Below, in pieces: positions 21,774-35,000 of a stretch of 64,000 nt of DNA. Source of the DNA: Knoxdaviesia capensis (lineage: Eukaryota; Ascomycota; Sordariomycetes; Microascales; Gondwanamycetaceae); contig LNGK01000012.1 of assembly GCA_001510575.1 (NCBI GenBank), positions 1 through 64,000 on the forward strand, given 5' to 3'. The notes under the pieces were generated by a model, which saw nothing but the letters and a program-made list of their open reading frames with translations, ran no database searches and was not told where the DNA came from. A program made the translations under genes and the position numbers. Numbering within the stretch: the stretch's first letter is position 1; every line of letters starts with the position of its first letter.

Positions 21774-23948
21774 TCAGTGAAACTCGGCCTCCACACGGCC
21801 GTACCGCACGCCATCAACCTTCAGCTCAAAGCCCAAGCCGGCACTATCAACCGTCATCTCCAGCGTGAAGTCGAGGTTATCAAACTCGACGCCGCGGGTG
21901 GTGGTCAGGCGGGTGAACAGGCTGCGCGGCACGGCGTTGAGGTCGGTGGTCAGCGTGCACACGTGCACGAGGTCGCGCGAGTAGGCCACCGGCGGCTCGT
22001 CGGCCTCGCAGGCAATCAGGTCGTCGGTGACGATCAGCGACTGGCCCGGGCGGAAGTTGCGCGTGTAGTGGAAGGCGATGGGCGACAGCGGCGAGATGGC
22101 CTCGCCCTTCGCAATGTGCCACTGCATGCGGTCGGACACCATCCACCGCTCCCACAGCGGCGACCAGTAGCGCTCGCTGACCGAGTGCTTGTCCTCGTCG
22201 AACACCGTCGCGTACGACGTGCCGTAGTGCATGCGGGCTTTGCGGCTGATCACCATGTTGCCCTCCAGGCCGCGCAGCACCGCGCCGCGCACCACGGCGG
22301 TCCACGCGTACACCGGCTGCATGACCTCGATCGACGACGGCGAGGCGGCTGCTCCCGCTCCCGGCGTGGACACCAGACTCTCCGACGACGGCCCGCTGCC
22401 AAGCCCAACCACGGCGCCGGGACCGGACGCCACAGACCCGGAGGATGCAGGTACGCCCGCTCCGGGAACCACGCCGGCCGCCGCATGGGTCGGCCGTTCG
22501 GTGTACGGTGGGGGGGCCGCGTTTGTGGTGAAATGCGCCTTGAGCCGACGGTACAGGTAATCGCTCTGGCCAAAGCCACCCACCAGCACGATACCCGAGA
22601 CCACGCCGCCCTTCACGCGCAGGCTGTCGACCTGGCCCTGCACCAGATCGCACACCTGGCGCACCACCGGCTCGAAGATGTCCTTGATCTGCTCGGCCGT
22701 CATCACCAGGAACCCGCAGTCCAGGCCGGCGTCCTCGTCGTCCGGCATGCCGGGGAACGGGACGTTGACCTCGACGTGCTCGTTCTCGTTGAAGTTGCGC
22801 TTGACGAACTCTTCAAAGTAGCGCAGCCCCATCTGCCACGTCTTGGCCTTGCGGGTCTTCATCTCGCTGAAGCGCGCGTCGCCGAGCCGCGTGCGCACGT
22901 GCTCCTCGAAGCGGTAGTTGATGAAGGCGCTGCCGCACAGCCCGCCCGTGCCGACCGCCGACTCCTCGACGCGCAGCGGCTTCAGCGAGATGATCTTGTA
23001 GGCGATCAGGTCGACCGTGCCGCCGCCGGCATCGCACACGATGAAGTTGTCGCCGATGTTCAGGTGGTTCGGCTGGATCGCTTTCAGCGTGTACACCGCC
23101 GCGGCCTCGGGCTCGCTGATCATCTGGATCTCCGACCTGGCGCCCATGCCGGCGCGTTCGGCCGCCTGCAGCGTGGTGTTCTTGGCCGCGTCCGACCACA
23201 CGGCGGGGCACGTCAGCACGAAATCGACCTTGGTCGACGCCATGAACGACTCGCCGTAGCGCCGCGTCAGCGTGTCCATGGTGTGGCGGTACACCTGGGT
23301 CAGGTAGTCGCTGACGGCGTCGGCCACGTTCTTGTTGAAGCGCTGGAGCTGGGCGGCCGTGTCCAGCGGGCTGACGTAGAACGGCAGCTTCTGCGAGCGG
23401 TCGAGGAACAGCTTGATGCAGCGCAGTCGTGCCTCTTCAGGGCGGAACTGGAACCCCCACTTCACCACGAGGTTGCCCTCGGCTGATGACGCGGCTTTGC
23501 TGGCGGCGGTGGCTTGTGCAGACTTGTCGGTCGGCACGGTCGTTCCAGCTGGTGGTACAGTGTATGCGTAGGAGATCTCGGTCGGCACCTTGTCGGAGGT
23601 GATGCCGTTGCCTCCGGGCCAAGTTTTTATGATTTCCACATCGTCAGGGGTAGAGGTGTACACAGCAGCGACTCTGTAACGAAAGTCAGCATGAAGAACC
23701 CATGGACACGGAAAAGATCACCCAAAAGAAAGAAAGCCAGGCTTTGTGTCTTACCCCGAGAATGTGGTTCCAAAATCCACTCCCACAATCAGCCGGTCAC
23801 GCGGCGGAGCCTGTTCCCGGGTGGGTTCCCGCACGGGGCCGTTGATGGCCTCGGTCGACGACGGCGGCGTGTAGTTCGTAAAGTAGTTGCGGCTCTGCTG
23901 GTTCCGACGGCTGGCCGGAGCCGTGCGCACGGGCAGATCGAGATTCAT
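21774..23948 (-). CDS. Hsp70-like ATPase (Hsp12A/actin-like fold family)
   Basis: An Hsp70-family nucleotide-binding protein of 697 aa. Exons (minus strand) are 23948-23755 and 23673-21774, with an 81-base intron splitting a Gly codon inside the phosphate-1 loop. The three nucleotide-binding motifs of the actin/Hsp70 fold are present: VGVDFGTTFSG (about residues 55-65), DAGGGTVDLIAY (phosphate 2) and IVLVGGFGQSDYL (adenosine). The substrate-binding domain of classical Hsp70 is not recognisable; the C-terminus instead resembles the Hsp12A-like proteins common in fungi. After the adenosine motif lies a disordered insertion of about 75 residues rich in Gly, Ala, Ser and Pro, which interrupts the fold. 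The N-terminal 50 residues are also disordered. A chaperone role is inferred from the family only. Confidence 0.88.
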
Positions 23949-26894
23949 GGTGCGCAAAAGAGAGAAGAGATGATAGGGAGGACGGAGAGGGTTAGGATAA
24001 AGGGGCGAACTTGGGGAGCAACCCCCACTGGCCACGCGCCGTGTCTTCCCTTGTGGATGGCGCACGTATTATGAGTATCGCCGTCAACGGGGAGAAGACC
24101 AGAAAGTCGCGAGCTTTTTGTTTTTGCCCGGCCGATCAGCCGGCACCAACCGGAGAAGCGGAGCCGGAGCGGGACAGAGGATCCGGAGCCGGCGAGAGAA
24201 AGTCGGAGACGGCAAGCGTAGGGCCAGAGAGATTTCCCGACCCACGGAGTATATTCCGGAGTTGTTTTTCCAGGACGTACGGGAATCTCTCTTCACTCTT
24301 TGGTCTTTGCTGGCTGCTGCTGCCTGGGGCTGATTCTCACTCTGCCCCGTCGTCAAGGCCTGCACAGAAATGTCTGTCAAAAGGCGTAGCAACACAGCAG
24401 TAAATCCCAGACGACTGTATTCTCCGGACGCCGACCACACCAGTCCACAGCGATCGAGAAACCCCGCCGTCGAGGTGGCGATTCCGGCCTTGAGAGCGAA
24501 AAGTCCACCGTGGCCAAAGCCTGCTCACCAAAGTTTCCGGCGCGGGGTGTAACTGAGGGGCGAGTGTGCGTCTCGGCACGCCACAAGAACGGAAAGAAAA
24601 AAAAGAAAAACGAGGCAGTATGTACAGCAAATATGTGTAGATCGAGACAGTCAGGGGTATATCGCGGTATATATATATTCGGGTATATTCGTCTTCGTTC
24701 GGCTCGAGAATATCACGTTTGCAGGAGGAAGAGAGGGACGTCGTCCAGAGAAGATTGTCGAGGGTTGGGTTTTTTTGGCGGGGCACATCGGCGCGCGCCA
24801 CAGGAACCGGGAAGCAAGAGCAACAAAAGCAGCCACACACACCGTCCGCGAAGAAAAGAGAAAGACCGGGAAACTGTGGCTGGAGACCAAAAACGCCCGA
24901 CCTCTGTGAATCGGGGCAGGAAAGAGAGAAGCAGGCAAAACTCGGGAAGCTCCAATTGATCGTGCTTCGTTCCTTCCACGACACTCTCTCGAAAGCACAC
25001 CCGGAAACCCAGCTCTTCTTAACTGCTGCAACGCCTCAGGCTGCCATATTTCCAACCCCCGGTACATGCATTCTTAGCTCTCCGTTAAGAAAACCCGCCC
25101 CGCTAGGCGCATGTCACCTCTTTTTGCCCAGGGCCCGGGAAAATCTGCCTGCGCGACCAACTGTTAATTCTGCTGCCTTGAAGATACCACCTTCACAATA
25201 CAACCAACATCCCGCACGCACAGCACAGACAATCTTTGGTTCCCTACGCCAATGTTTCCTGAATTTTCCACCTGGTATAGACTTTAAAAGGCTACTGTTG
25301 ATCTTCGTTCCCCTGGTTTCCGACTTCCTCCCTCCCTTTCCCAGCCCTACGGCCCGCAGCCCGCAACCCGCTTTACGCGTGGCCCGCCGAGGTCCAATTC
25401 TTACTTCCTCGCACTTAAACTTTGCATTCCAGGCAGCTGTATTTCCATCTGCAAAATATCCGGCTTCCGCAGGTGCGTGTGAACAGCCAGCAACCTGCCA
25501 CTTTCTAATTTCCGACTCTCCAGTGACCTCTCCAAACACAAGAATACGGAAGAAGCAGGCTGAGAGGAGGCTGAGAGGAGGCTTAGAGGAATGACGTATC
25601 TCTCTCGTTTCCCCTTGATTCGGAAACATAATCTAACATCCCACGTTGACACGTTCTCTCTCCCATCCCCGTATCACCGAACAATCGTGTGTCTTCGTTT
25701 TCTCCACGGCGGGATCCGTCTTTGACCTCCTCGTATTTCCAGTTCCCCCGTATAACCGATTCATCCTCAAATTGCCTTCCCAGGAAACCCAGACATCCTT
25801 CAAGGACCACAGGATTGCCAGCCCAAGGCAGCAGCTTTTCTTCACCCCCAAACCCACTTGGCTTCTCTTCGGCCCAGCCGCCCAGCTTCAACCGTCGCAT
25901 CGTACGTATCCTTGTCAAATTCGCCCAGAGCTTCTTCCCTGCAAACTGTAAAATCTAAGTCTCCAACGTAGTCAGTCAGCCACCCACTGCAAGCAACCCC
26001 CAATTGATTCGCACTTGTCAAAACACACACATAAGTCCCAGGAGAAAAGCAGCACACATGTCAGAGAAGAAAAAGAGGTGCAAAGAATAGATTACTGGAA
26101 GCTTCAGCCAATCCGGCCCGCCTCAACATATAGATCAAGAATCGAAGGAACAAAAAAAAAAAAAAAAAAACACTTCATTCCGACCCGTCAAGTCGGAAAA
26201 AAGACATTATGCAATAGCCGTCACCATGACTGCCAAAAGAAAAAGGGCACAAAGTATCAACAAGCTAACAAAGCACGCACACGCGCAAGACATGCCCAAA
26301 AAAGACGGTGTTAAGAACGAAAAGACGACCAAGAAGAACGAGAAAAGTTTTGTACATTTCACTAGATGAAGAAGAAAATGTGTGTGCCCTGTACTGTTCG
26401 GCTGTACCCAACACCCAAAGAGAAAAAAGACGAACAAGACAAAAAAAACATGCCTGCAGGCCCAACTTAAGAAGAAGAGAAAAAAAAACCGCAAGAAAAC
26501 CAGAAAGCCATAGCAAAAGATGAAATATGAAACTGAGAGTAATGTATGTATATATAAATTGACATATGTAGAGTGGCTGGTTGGGAGAGATATGATCTCC
26601 CACCCAGAGCCGAGAAGGATTGTTTTGATAAGATTTTCTCTGCCGGTGAGGAAAAGAAGAAGAAAACAAGGAAACAGCAGATGTAATGTAATCTGGGTAT
26701 AGAAAAAAAAATGATGAAAAAAATGAACGAATTAGAAATGACGCTGGAAAATGCTTTGCGAGCTATGGTATGGGGGGATCCAGTCCCTCGATAAGAAGTC
26801 GGAAGTCCGGATATATATATATATGTAACGAAGATGCGAGAGTATATGCAACGAAGAGAATGGAAGAAGGACGTGATAGATTTCAGTCAGCCGT
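23949..26894. other. 2.9 kb intergenic region
   Basis: It lies between the start of the Hsp70-like gene and the 3' end of the Ime2-like kinase gene, both on the minus strand. A 291-codon open frame at 24719-25594 on the + strand has no ATG start, no domain and a composition like the flanks, so I do not call it. At about 26010-26720 the + strand is A-rich and purine-rich (poly-A near 26151-26170), probably the kinase 3' untranslated region. Confidence 0.5.
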
Positions 26895-29600
26895 TTAGAA
26901 CCTTTGGCCCGCCGCCCAGATGCTTGCCGAAGCCGACGCCGCCCACTCGCTCTCCTCGTACGGAGGTGTGGGCCACTTGTACTGGTTCTCGGCTGTCGAG
27001 CCATTGTTCTTGCTGAGATCCAACGGTCGCGGGGTGATGGGGCCGAGGTAGTGCGACGAGTTGTTGGCGGGGTTCGACGTGACATGCATCGGCGGGGAGC
27101 TATCACCAAAGAGCGCGGCGTTGCCGTTTGCCGACGGTGACGGGGTCGGGTACGGGTTGGAGATGGCCGTCGTGCTGACCGATTGCCGCAGATTGGGCTT
27201 GCCGTCCTTGTCCATCCGCTTCATCATCGTGCGGGTGTTGGAAAGCACCTCGTCCAGGAGCTCATCCTCTTCGTCGGGGGTGTCGTACTGGTGCACTCCC
27301 TGCACAGCCTTGGCTCTACGTGTCCGGCTGGAGATGGGAGCTCCACCAGCGGCATTCACTCCAACGCTGGCCGCGTTACCAGCGAGTCCGTTGGTCCGGG
27401 CAGCGCCAATGAGGTTATCGACCGACCGCGGCTGGTACTTGGGCAGCGAGTGGTGTCTCTTCAAGTTGCTGCTAGTACCAGCCGCATGGACGGGAGGAAC
27501 AGGCGCGTTGCCACCAGGGTGGGCATCACGCAGCGCCCGGTCAAGCGACTCGTACACATCGGGCTTCGGGCCAGTGCCGTTCATCTGCTGGTCAAGAACC
27601 ACGGAGGAGCGGTTGCTCGCCCACGGTCCACAGCCGGCCTGGGCTTCGATATCGTCGTAGGTCGGAGACATGGGCGCTTGGTGCCGGCCAGAGAACCGGC
27701 GGGCACGCTTCCGGAGGTGCGAAAAGAACCCCTCCTTGTGTGCACTAGGCGGCGATGACATCCCGGTTCCATTGCCATTCAACGCGCGCTCAGCCTGTTG
27801 CCGGTGCACCTCGGCATAGTTGTTGGTGCTCGAGGCCACCGACAGCTGCCGTCCAACCTTCTTCTTGTCGCCGCGGGCATCAGACGGCAAATTCGAAGCC
27901 TGGGCGTTCACAGTATCGGACAGCGGCGAAATAGGCTTTATGGTGGGGAGTATCGGCATCGGTGCTCCGCTGGCCCAGGTACTCCGCTTTGACGCGGCAG
28001 GGGCAGCCTTGGGCTTCGGGGCCGGAGTCTCGGTATAGGTGACAACACTAACGGGAGCAGGACGAATAGGGGAGACGGTCTCCTTCTGGGGAACAATGAC
28101 AATCTGGGGAGTGACAGTGGCAACGGCGGCGCTTGGCTCGTTAACCGATTCGGAGCGGCCAATGAGGGACTTGCGGAACCAAGACTGCTTGGTCGGGGGA
28201 GGGGTCGGGGAAACCGGGATGCCATCCTTGGATCCCCGGTGAAGGTCGGACTGCTTCCGGCCCAGCACCTTGGAAGATGCAGGAGACTTCGGCCGCATGG
28301 GGTCAACAGCGTCGGCAAAGTACTCGTGGGCAAGAGCCTGGGTCGAAGTAGGGCGGTTCTTGGGATCCCACATCAGACACCAGGTGACAAATTGGCTCAG
28401 CGAAGCCGGCCACTGGGGAGTCTGAAGGATGGTGTCCATAGCATGGGGCGCCATCTTCGGGAACGAGAAGCCCAACTTTCCGGCTAATCTGGTTCCCTCG
28501 CGCCACTCTCCACCACCGACACGAACACCGGCCTTGTTGTACCAGTTGCCCGGGCTACCCATAATCTCACATACTCTCCACACCTGATCGACTTCGTTGC
28601 CACCAGGGAACAAGGGCTTCAAGGTAGCCACTTCGACAGCCATGGCACCAACAGCCCAGATATCCACGGGAGCAGAGTACTCTCCAGCTCGTAGGAGCAC
28701 CTCGGGTGCACGATACCACCGCGTCGACACGTAGGTGGTGTATGGGAGCTTGGAGTGGGTTTCGCGAGCAAGGCCAAAGTCGGCAATCTTCACGGTATAG
28801 GAGGAAGGAGTCGAAGGAGGAGTGACCAAGTTGGAGTAGCGGCGGAGGGCACTGGAGTCCTGGTTGGATGAGGTGGAAACGAGAATGTTTTCGGGTTTGA
28901 TGTCGCGGTGGAAGAAGTTGTGGGCGTGGATGTGTTCCAGACCCTGCATGATCTGGAAGAGGATGCTCTTAACGTTGGAGTTGTCCATAAACTTGTGGTC
29001 TCTAGCCTTCATAAGCTGGTAGAGATTGCCCTCCATGAACTCCATGCAGATGTGAAGCTTCTTGCTGAAGGGGTCCAGGAAGATGTCGAGGGACGGAACG
29101 AGATGGGGGTGAGGAGGCAGCGTCCGCAAGAACACAACTTCGCGAAGTTCTAGACATGACGTGAACGACTCGAAGCTCTTCTTCATGGTTTTGATGGCAA
29201 CCTAAGCAACATGAGAATTGCGTTAGCACGTTTGCTTGTTCTTCCACGGTCGCCAGAAAACGGCACCGTCCTGTTGCTAGTGATGAATAGTGCATCTCAG
29301 ATCATTCCTGGTAAAACGGGGCTTCACCAACTAGTGGCCGGAAACCTCCAGAAGGTGTATGGAAGCCGAGCCGCCGGATTCTGGAAAAAAGGGGAACGCA
29401 AGTTTAGTACATACCACAGTGCCTCTACGGGCCACACTAGCACCGGCGGTGCGAACTCTGGCGAGCACGACGCTTCCAAAGCTTCCATCGCCGATTTCTC
29501 GTATTACTTCGAAGCGATCCTCGAGGGCCATATTCGAGCCATGTGAAGAAGACGGACCCCGCGAGGGCAAGTCGCGAGGAGCAGACATTGTGGTGGTCAT
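26895..29600 (-). CDS. imeB: Ime2/MAK-type serine/threonine protein kinase
   Basis: A CMGC-group kinase of the RCK/MAK family, orthologous to yeast Ime2, fission yeast Pit1/Mde3 and Aspergillus ImeB, which act in meiosis and light-dependent sexual development. Exons (minus strand) are 29600-29415 and 29201-26895, 830 aa, with a 213-base intron right before VAIK. Seen in order: glycine loop GDGSFGSV (about 38-45), VAIK with K66, HRDIKPEN (about 160-167), DFGLA (about 203-207), the T-T-Y activation motif (217-219) and RWYRAPE. The TxY motif is typical of Ime2/MAK kinases. A segment of about 30 residues between HRD and DFG (SSNQDSSALRRYSN) is longer than in most kinases. The roughly 480 residues after the kinase domain are Ser/Pro-rich and probably disordered, a likely site of regulation. 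Confidence 0.88.
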
Positions 29601-30239
29601 TTTGAGGGAGGTTGTGGGAGGATTCGTGAGATTCGGATCGTCAATAGAGGAAAGGCAAGACAGTAAAAGATGGGAAACACTTTTTCGTCCTTGTCAAACA
29701 GGGAGCGAAGAAGTGTTTGCCAGTGAAGGTTGTCGGACGGAGCAGTCCACGCGAGACGAGAAAGTGTCCCAGTGAGACGGATCTGTCAACACCTTTTTTC
29801 AGTTACTTGAACAAGATCACGGCACCGGACGCCATTAATATCGAAGGAACGGCTCTGAGGTTGAGGGGGCGAGATCGAAGAGCGGCAGTCGACATATAAT
29901 TACAGACAGGCAAATGAGCAGATGACGGGAGCACAGGGTTCTGTGTTTCCTTTTGGGTTACGTCGGGCGGTCGTTGGTGGTCAGGCTGTGTAGCAGGAGC
30001 TTCGAAAATTCCACGGATCTGAAAATGAAAGACTATGTAGGTTGCCGAAATGATGTAGAGAGGCAAACGAAGACGGCTTTTTTCGTGAGTGGCTCTGGCA
30101 GATACCGGGCGTTTGAAAGTGAAATGCCTTGTATGATCTCGGCCACGGGTAAGATCAGAAACAGGGAATAGAGCACGAAAACACGATGGCTCGGGAAGCA
30201 GGATAATCGATAGCGAGGCTGGAAAAAAAGAAGATGGGC

Positions 30240-30790
30240 AGAAAGGAGGGAGGCGACTGTTTTCTCTCTCTTATTTCACAACGGCAGGTTCTTGTGTCCA
30301 ATATCTGAGTCTCGTGTCGGTTAATTTTATGCCAGGGACAAGCAGTTGAGGAGACACGCGCGAGACACCGATCCGGAGCTGAAGGGAGGAAGAGACAAAA
30401 AAGGAGGGCAAAGCAAGGACAGAAAGAGCTTGTGTAGAGAGTGAAGAAGAGAAGAAGTACGAGGAGAAGACGCAGATAGACGGTGTGACAGCAAAGAAAA
30501 GTGAGGGAACGACTGAAGTTGGAGTGAGAGGATGTAGAGGAAGAAATAAGTTGGGCTGTAGAGAAGATTCACGACGAAGAAACGGTACAGTAAGAAAAGA
30601 AATGATAAGAGAGAAAAGGAAATAAATGAAAGCAGAAACGAAAGAAGAAAAGAGAGAGTGAGAAGAGGCCAGAGCAATATTAGATCGATTAAGTGAAAAA
30701 GGGGGTTATGGAAGAATTACTATGGCAGAGGGTGGAAAGAGAAAATGGGAGAGAGAGAGGAGGAAGAGAAGCAGTAAAAAGAGGACATGC
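30240..30790 (-). promoter_or_regulatory. pyrimidine-rich tract upstream of imeB
   Basis: On the minus strand this block is dominated by C and T (TTCTCTCT, CTCTTTC, CTTCTTC runs), like the tracts upstream of ypdA, the PDK gene and the gene at 61-63 kb. It begins about 640 bases before the imeB start codon. A promoter or 5' leader role is inferred. Confidence 0.35.
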
Positions 30791-32069
30791 GAGATGTGAG
30801 GATAGCAAATGAATCGCAGGGGATGCAATTACAAGTACCTTTGTCATATATTCCACACGTGAGAGTTACAATCCAGGGCAAATGGCTGGGGGTGGGAAAA
30901 TCATGCAGTGCAAAATGGCTAGGTAAATGCTGAGTTTGCACTTTCCTGAACAGCGAGTCAGGAGCGCACCGGATCAGTGAGCAGCAAGCCCTGAAAAGGA
31001 AATTAGCAGGAACCACCCTCTTTCTGACTCGCTCTTTCTGGTCTTTTTTCGCCGTCTCGTCGGTAAAGCGCTGTTCTATGGATTTTCAGTTTTGGGGGGC
31101 CCTCGGAACCCTCTAAAAAGCCCAAATCTTTTTTGCTGAAAGTGGATGATTTTAAAAAGGGGGGGCGGCCGTTTTTTGAACAGGGGCATGAATGGTCGAA
31201 CCAGAACGCTGGACCGGGCTGGGGGGGGTGGTTATATTATAACAAGGAAGAAAGGGTAATAAAACACATGTACCGGAAGTGGTAGCATTGGGTACATTTA
31301 GCATTGGATCTGCACGTAGGTGATACATGGTGGGGTACATTTGGGGGAGGGAACAGTGGTGGCCGAGAATCCAGGCCAGAAGTTTGTGGCAGGGCCTGGG
31401 TCTTGCACCTCTTTTTTCGTTTTTTTTTTTTTTTTTACAGGGGGGAGTGTGTGGCAGAACAAACAGGAGACAGGAGAAGGGGAGTCCGCTATTTGAGAAG
31501 AAGAAGCAGAAAAAAAGGGACGGCAGGCCCTGCCAGGGTTCGGGACAGGGCTGCAAGAAGCCGTTGACCAGGGGGGGAGGATTAGCAACAGACTTCAAAT
31601 GCTTGACAGGAATGTGATGAAGGTACCTTTTCCTACATTGTTCGCCAGGCAAAGTACATCCGACCAGTTCCTTGCTCTCCTTCTCTCTCTCTTCTCTCTC
31701 TCTTTCTCTCTTTCTCTCTTCATTTATCGATAGGGGAGGGAGAGGGAAGGAACGGAATCGTTCACTCAGACGGAAATATGCCTTTATCGGAGTAATGCAG
31801 CTATAGGGGAACGACGAATAACAGCAGAATTTACATCCATGCACGCAGAATATGCATTGATGCTGACTTGACGCAGAGTTGCCCATATTGGAAGCGACAA
31901 ACTGCCACTCTATTGGTGTGATGCTTCACCTGGTTGTTTTCTATGTCAAAGCGAATATTGATAGCTCGCAGAGGCCTGCATATAATATGTTCGAAAAGCG
32001 TCAGTGCCGGTTTTATCGTCACTTCCACTCACTGTGTGCTTGACGGAGCAGCAGACAGGCAAACTGAAC

Positions 32070-35000
32070 TTATGTACGAACGTACGTACAGTATGTACTG
32101 TGCTGTGCTGTGCTGTGCTGTGCTGCACCTTCATGTGTGTGATATGCAATGTGACCTGCAAGTTGAGTGGAAGACCAAGGTGCAGCACCCACCTAAGGAG
32201 CTGCATATTCCGGGTTGAAGGTGGGCATCTGTCGATTTCAGCGTTGTGTCTCCTTTTGAAAATGCACGGAGTAGGAGGGTGCGGCGGCCAGGAGGAAAGT
32301 ATCGGCCATGGAGGTGAAATCTTGGGAACAATGGACCAACCAGTTAAGCATTGATCATGGTCGGGTCATGTCAAGCCAGCTTTACGGTAGGGGGCGGATT
32401 TGCACACTGTCTGTCGATCTTCGCTCCCTGTTGTTTCCTGGGCTTGTTGGCTTGCTGGTGGCTATTTTCGTGCCATTCATTCATCACGAAAGCCCAGACT
32501 CTTTCTGTTCGACGAGATAGCCCACAGAGCACATAGCTGTACAGTACTGTACAATACTGTAATAAGTGTCCGAATACACAGACGTCCCGGTGATTTCTGG
32601 TAATCTCAAGTCCAATCTATTCCCCCTATGCCGATATATCCCGCCGGCCATTTGTATTCGGTATCTACAGTACTGTACGAGTACATTTGTGTGCGTACAT
32701 CTATGGTATAAAGCCGCCTCGTATATCCCATGATGTATCCAGACGTTTTCCTCGCAATAATGAATGACAGGAGGCAAAGCAACCCCTTCTCTTCTCCCCC
32801 TCCGGCTCCCCTCCCATCCTACCTATCAAAAAACATTAATAACCCAGTCAGGGCAGTGCGCAAAGCAAGAGTCAGAGGTTACGACGCCGCTTCCTATCGA
32901 TTGGCTCAAAATCCCAGCATTCCTTTTTAGCTGTGAACAAGTAGTGCTTTTTTTAAGTCCATCCCCCCCCCTAGCCCGTTCTCAGGCCTTGGACAATCCG
33001 TGATCCCGGCCCTGTAATCCATGAAAGAAGAAGAAGAAAAGGGATAATGGTTTATGGGCTATCCGTTTGGAATGCGAAAGCTAAAAAAGGGTTCGTTCCG
33101 GACTTTAAAGGATGTTGTAATCAAGGAGAGAAAAGAGGAGAGTAATGGCATGCTTAGGAATGCAGAGGAAGAAGAACAAAAAAACGTGGGTGAGAAACAC
33201 CAAACATAAATCACAGGAAAAAGGGAGAGTCTTAAAGCGACGTGATAATATTGTTCCAGGCTTTCTAACGCGTCGTCGTCAGTCGTCAGTCGGACCTTCC
33301 TCTGTGATTCCTTCCTTCGGTTCCTTGGTTCCCGTTAAGCTCTTGCACAGTCTGTATCAACGTCGCATGCCGGGTGACAATGTTATATCAAGTATCGTCG
33401 CGCCACCACAGCCTTTCCGATATGCAGCTTGGACCTAGGCGGACCACACAATGCATAATCGGATAGGCACACCCAGCATCTCCTCCTCTGTAAGGCAAAA
33501 TCAAACAACACGCGAAGGAAGGGGCAATTCCTCTTTCAGGTCTAGTTTCTTTTCTCTCTTTCTCTGTTCTGGTCCTGATCTGATGTGTGGTGTGCCCACA
33601 AGCTTACGGGTACGGAGGCGAAAAACTCAAGAACACCGAGCCAGCTTCAGAACATTTCGGTTTTTCATCTTGACAGATTAACGGTGTTTTTCAATATTGC
33701 CACTGCACCAACCCGCTCCCGCGCCCACGTTTCATGTGCCCACAGCATATCTATTGTCCAACAATGTCTGGTAATCTCAACGTGACGGGCCTATCGTCGT
33801 TGGACTGGTTGTATGAGAGAGATTGCTGTAGGGTGGAAAGATAAGTAATGGCGGCGGCGATGGTCAATTAACGGTACCGAGACTTTTTGAGAGAGAGACA
33901 GTCACACTCACATTACAGATATCTGGGCAGCTCTCGGAGAGTCAACCCCCGTTCAAGGTGTATGGCAAGCTCAGGGTCTCTCGAAAGCTCAGAGTTATCG
34001 TCCCTCGGTCCTCACACTGGGCAGACAGCTCCTCGGTGGCGAGACACAATTACGGAGGCCAGGCTTGGAACAGGTTTCTCTGGTCGGTGTTCTAGTCCCA
34101 GTCCCACGAGAAAAACACAGGTTGCCCCCCGAAAAAGCTCTCGGGGTTGTTTGCACGAGACACCGCGTGAGGTTTTGTGGCCTCACTGGCCTGTCCCATC
34201 AAAAAGCCCCCTCTCAGGCCCCAGAAGGAAGCCGAACAAATGACTCTTCCTTGTCATGGGAAAGGTCAATTTACGGAAACCAGAAAAGTCAAACTCAGAT
34301 TCCCAATCTCGCTAGGCAATATAGGAAAGTGGGTTCATGGGAAAACATGAGCTCAAAGCACAGGGGAGGAAGATCACCTCTCTATTTTCGGTTCCTTTTT
34401 ATCGGTGGCATGTCTGCTCTATTGAAGGCCGATCCCAAGTTTCCTCCGTCTAAAACGGGGGACGGAGGGGCTACTAGACCAAAAAGGACGTCGTTCCTGG
34501 CTGTATCCGGCTGTGCTTCTCCAGGCGTTGGCTCAAGGCTGCATCGAGGAGGTACCGTGGCATATGTCAGTCAGGCATATGTACAGTACAGTACTGTAGA
34601 CCGTACAGGAGTATATCTTCTCATCCAGCAGGGCGAAACTGTGCTCAAAGGGACCTTGAGTGTACATATACGGTGTGAGACCTGTCTATCACAGCCTGCA
34701 TAACTCCGGGCTCAAGAAAGCCATCACAGAGCATCCCTAAGCATCCATATGCAGTCACCACACTTCCCAGCCATCTCCAATGCAAGATACTGCGTATCCG
34801 ATCGACAATACACGCTCTCTTCAGCGTCCGTGTTGCTGCGTTGGCCGCACTCAGACCTCTGTCCCAACGGTCGGGCGCACACTTGTAAACTTTCCAGCGG
34901 ATCCACGACCCGCGCCACTAACGGAACAGCATCTTGCGGCTTGTTCTTCCTTTTCGTGAGTGCCGAAGCCGATCCGCGACTACTTTACGGGGGAGGCAAC

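Noticed and set aside
21777..23486. 569-codon open frame on the + strand opposite the Hsp70-like gene
   Set aside because: It is the antisense shadow of a GC-rich gene. It is His/Arg/Ala-rich, with no domain, while the minus strand has all three nucleotide-binding motifs.
24719..25594. 291-codon open frame on the + strand
   Set aside because: Begins with TTG rather than ATG, no conserved motif, composition equal to the flanks, no splice partners.
34065..34703. 212-codon open frame on the + strand in the gene-poor region
   Set aside because: No domain, irregular composition and no ATG-proximal conservation; likely chance.
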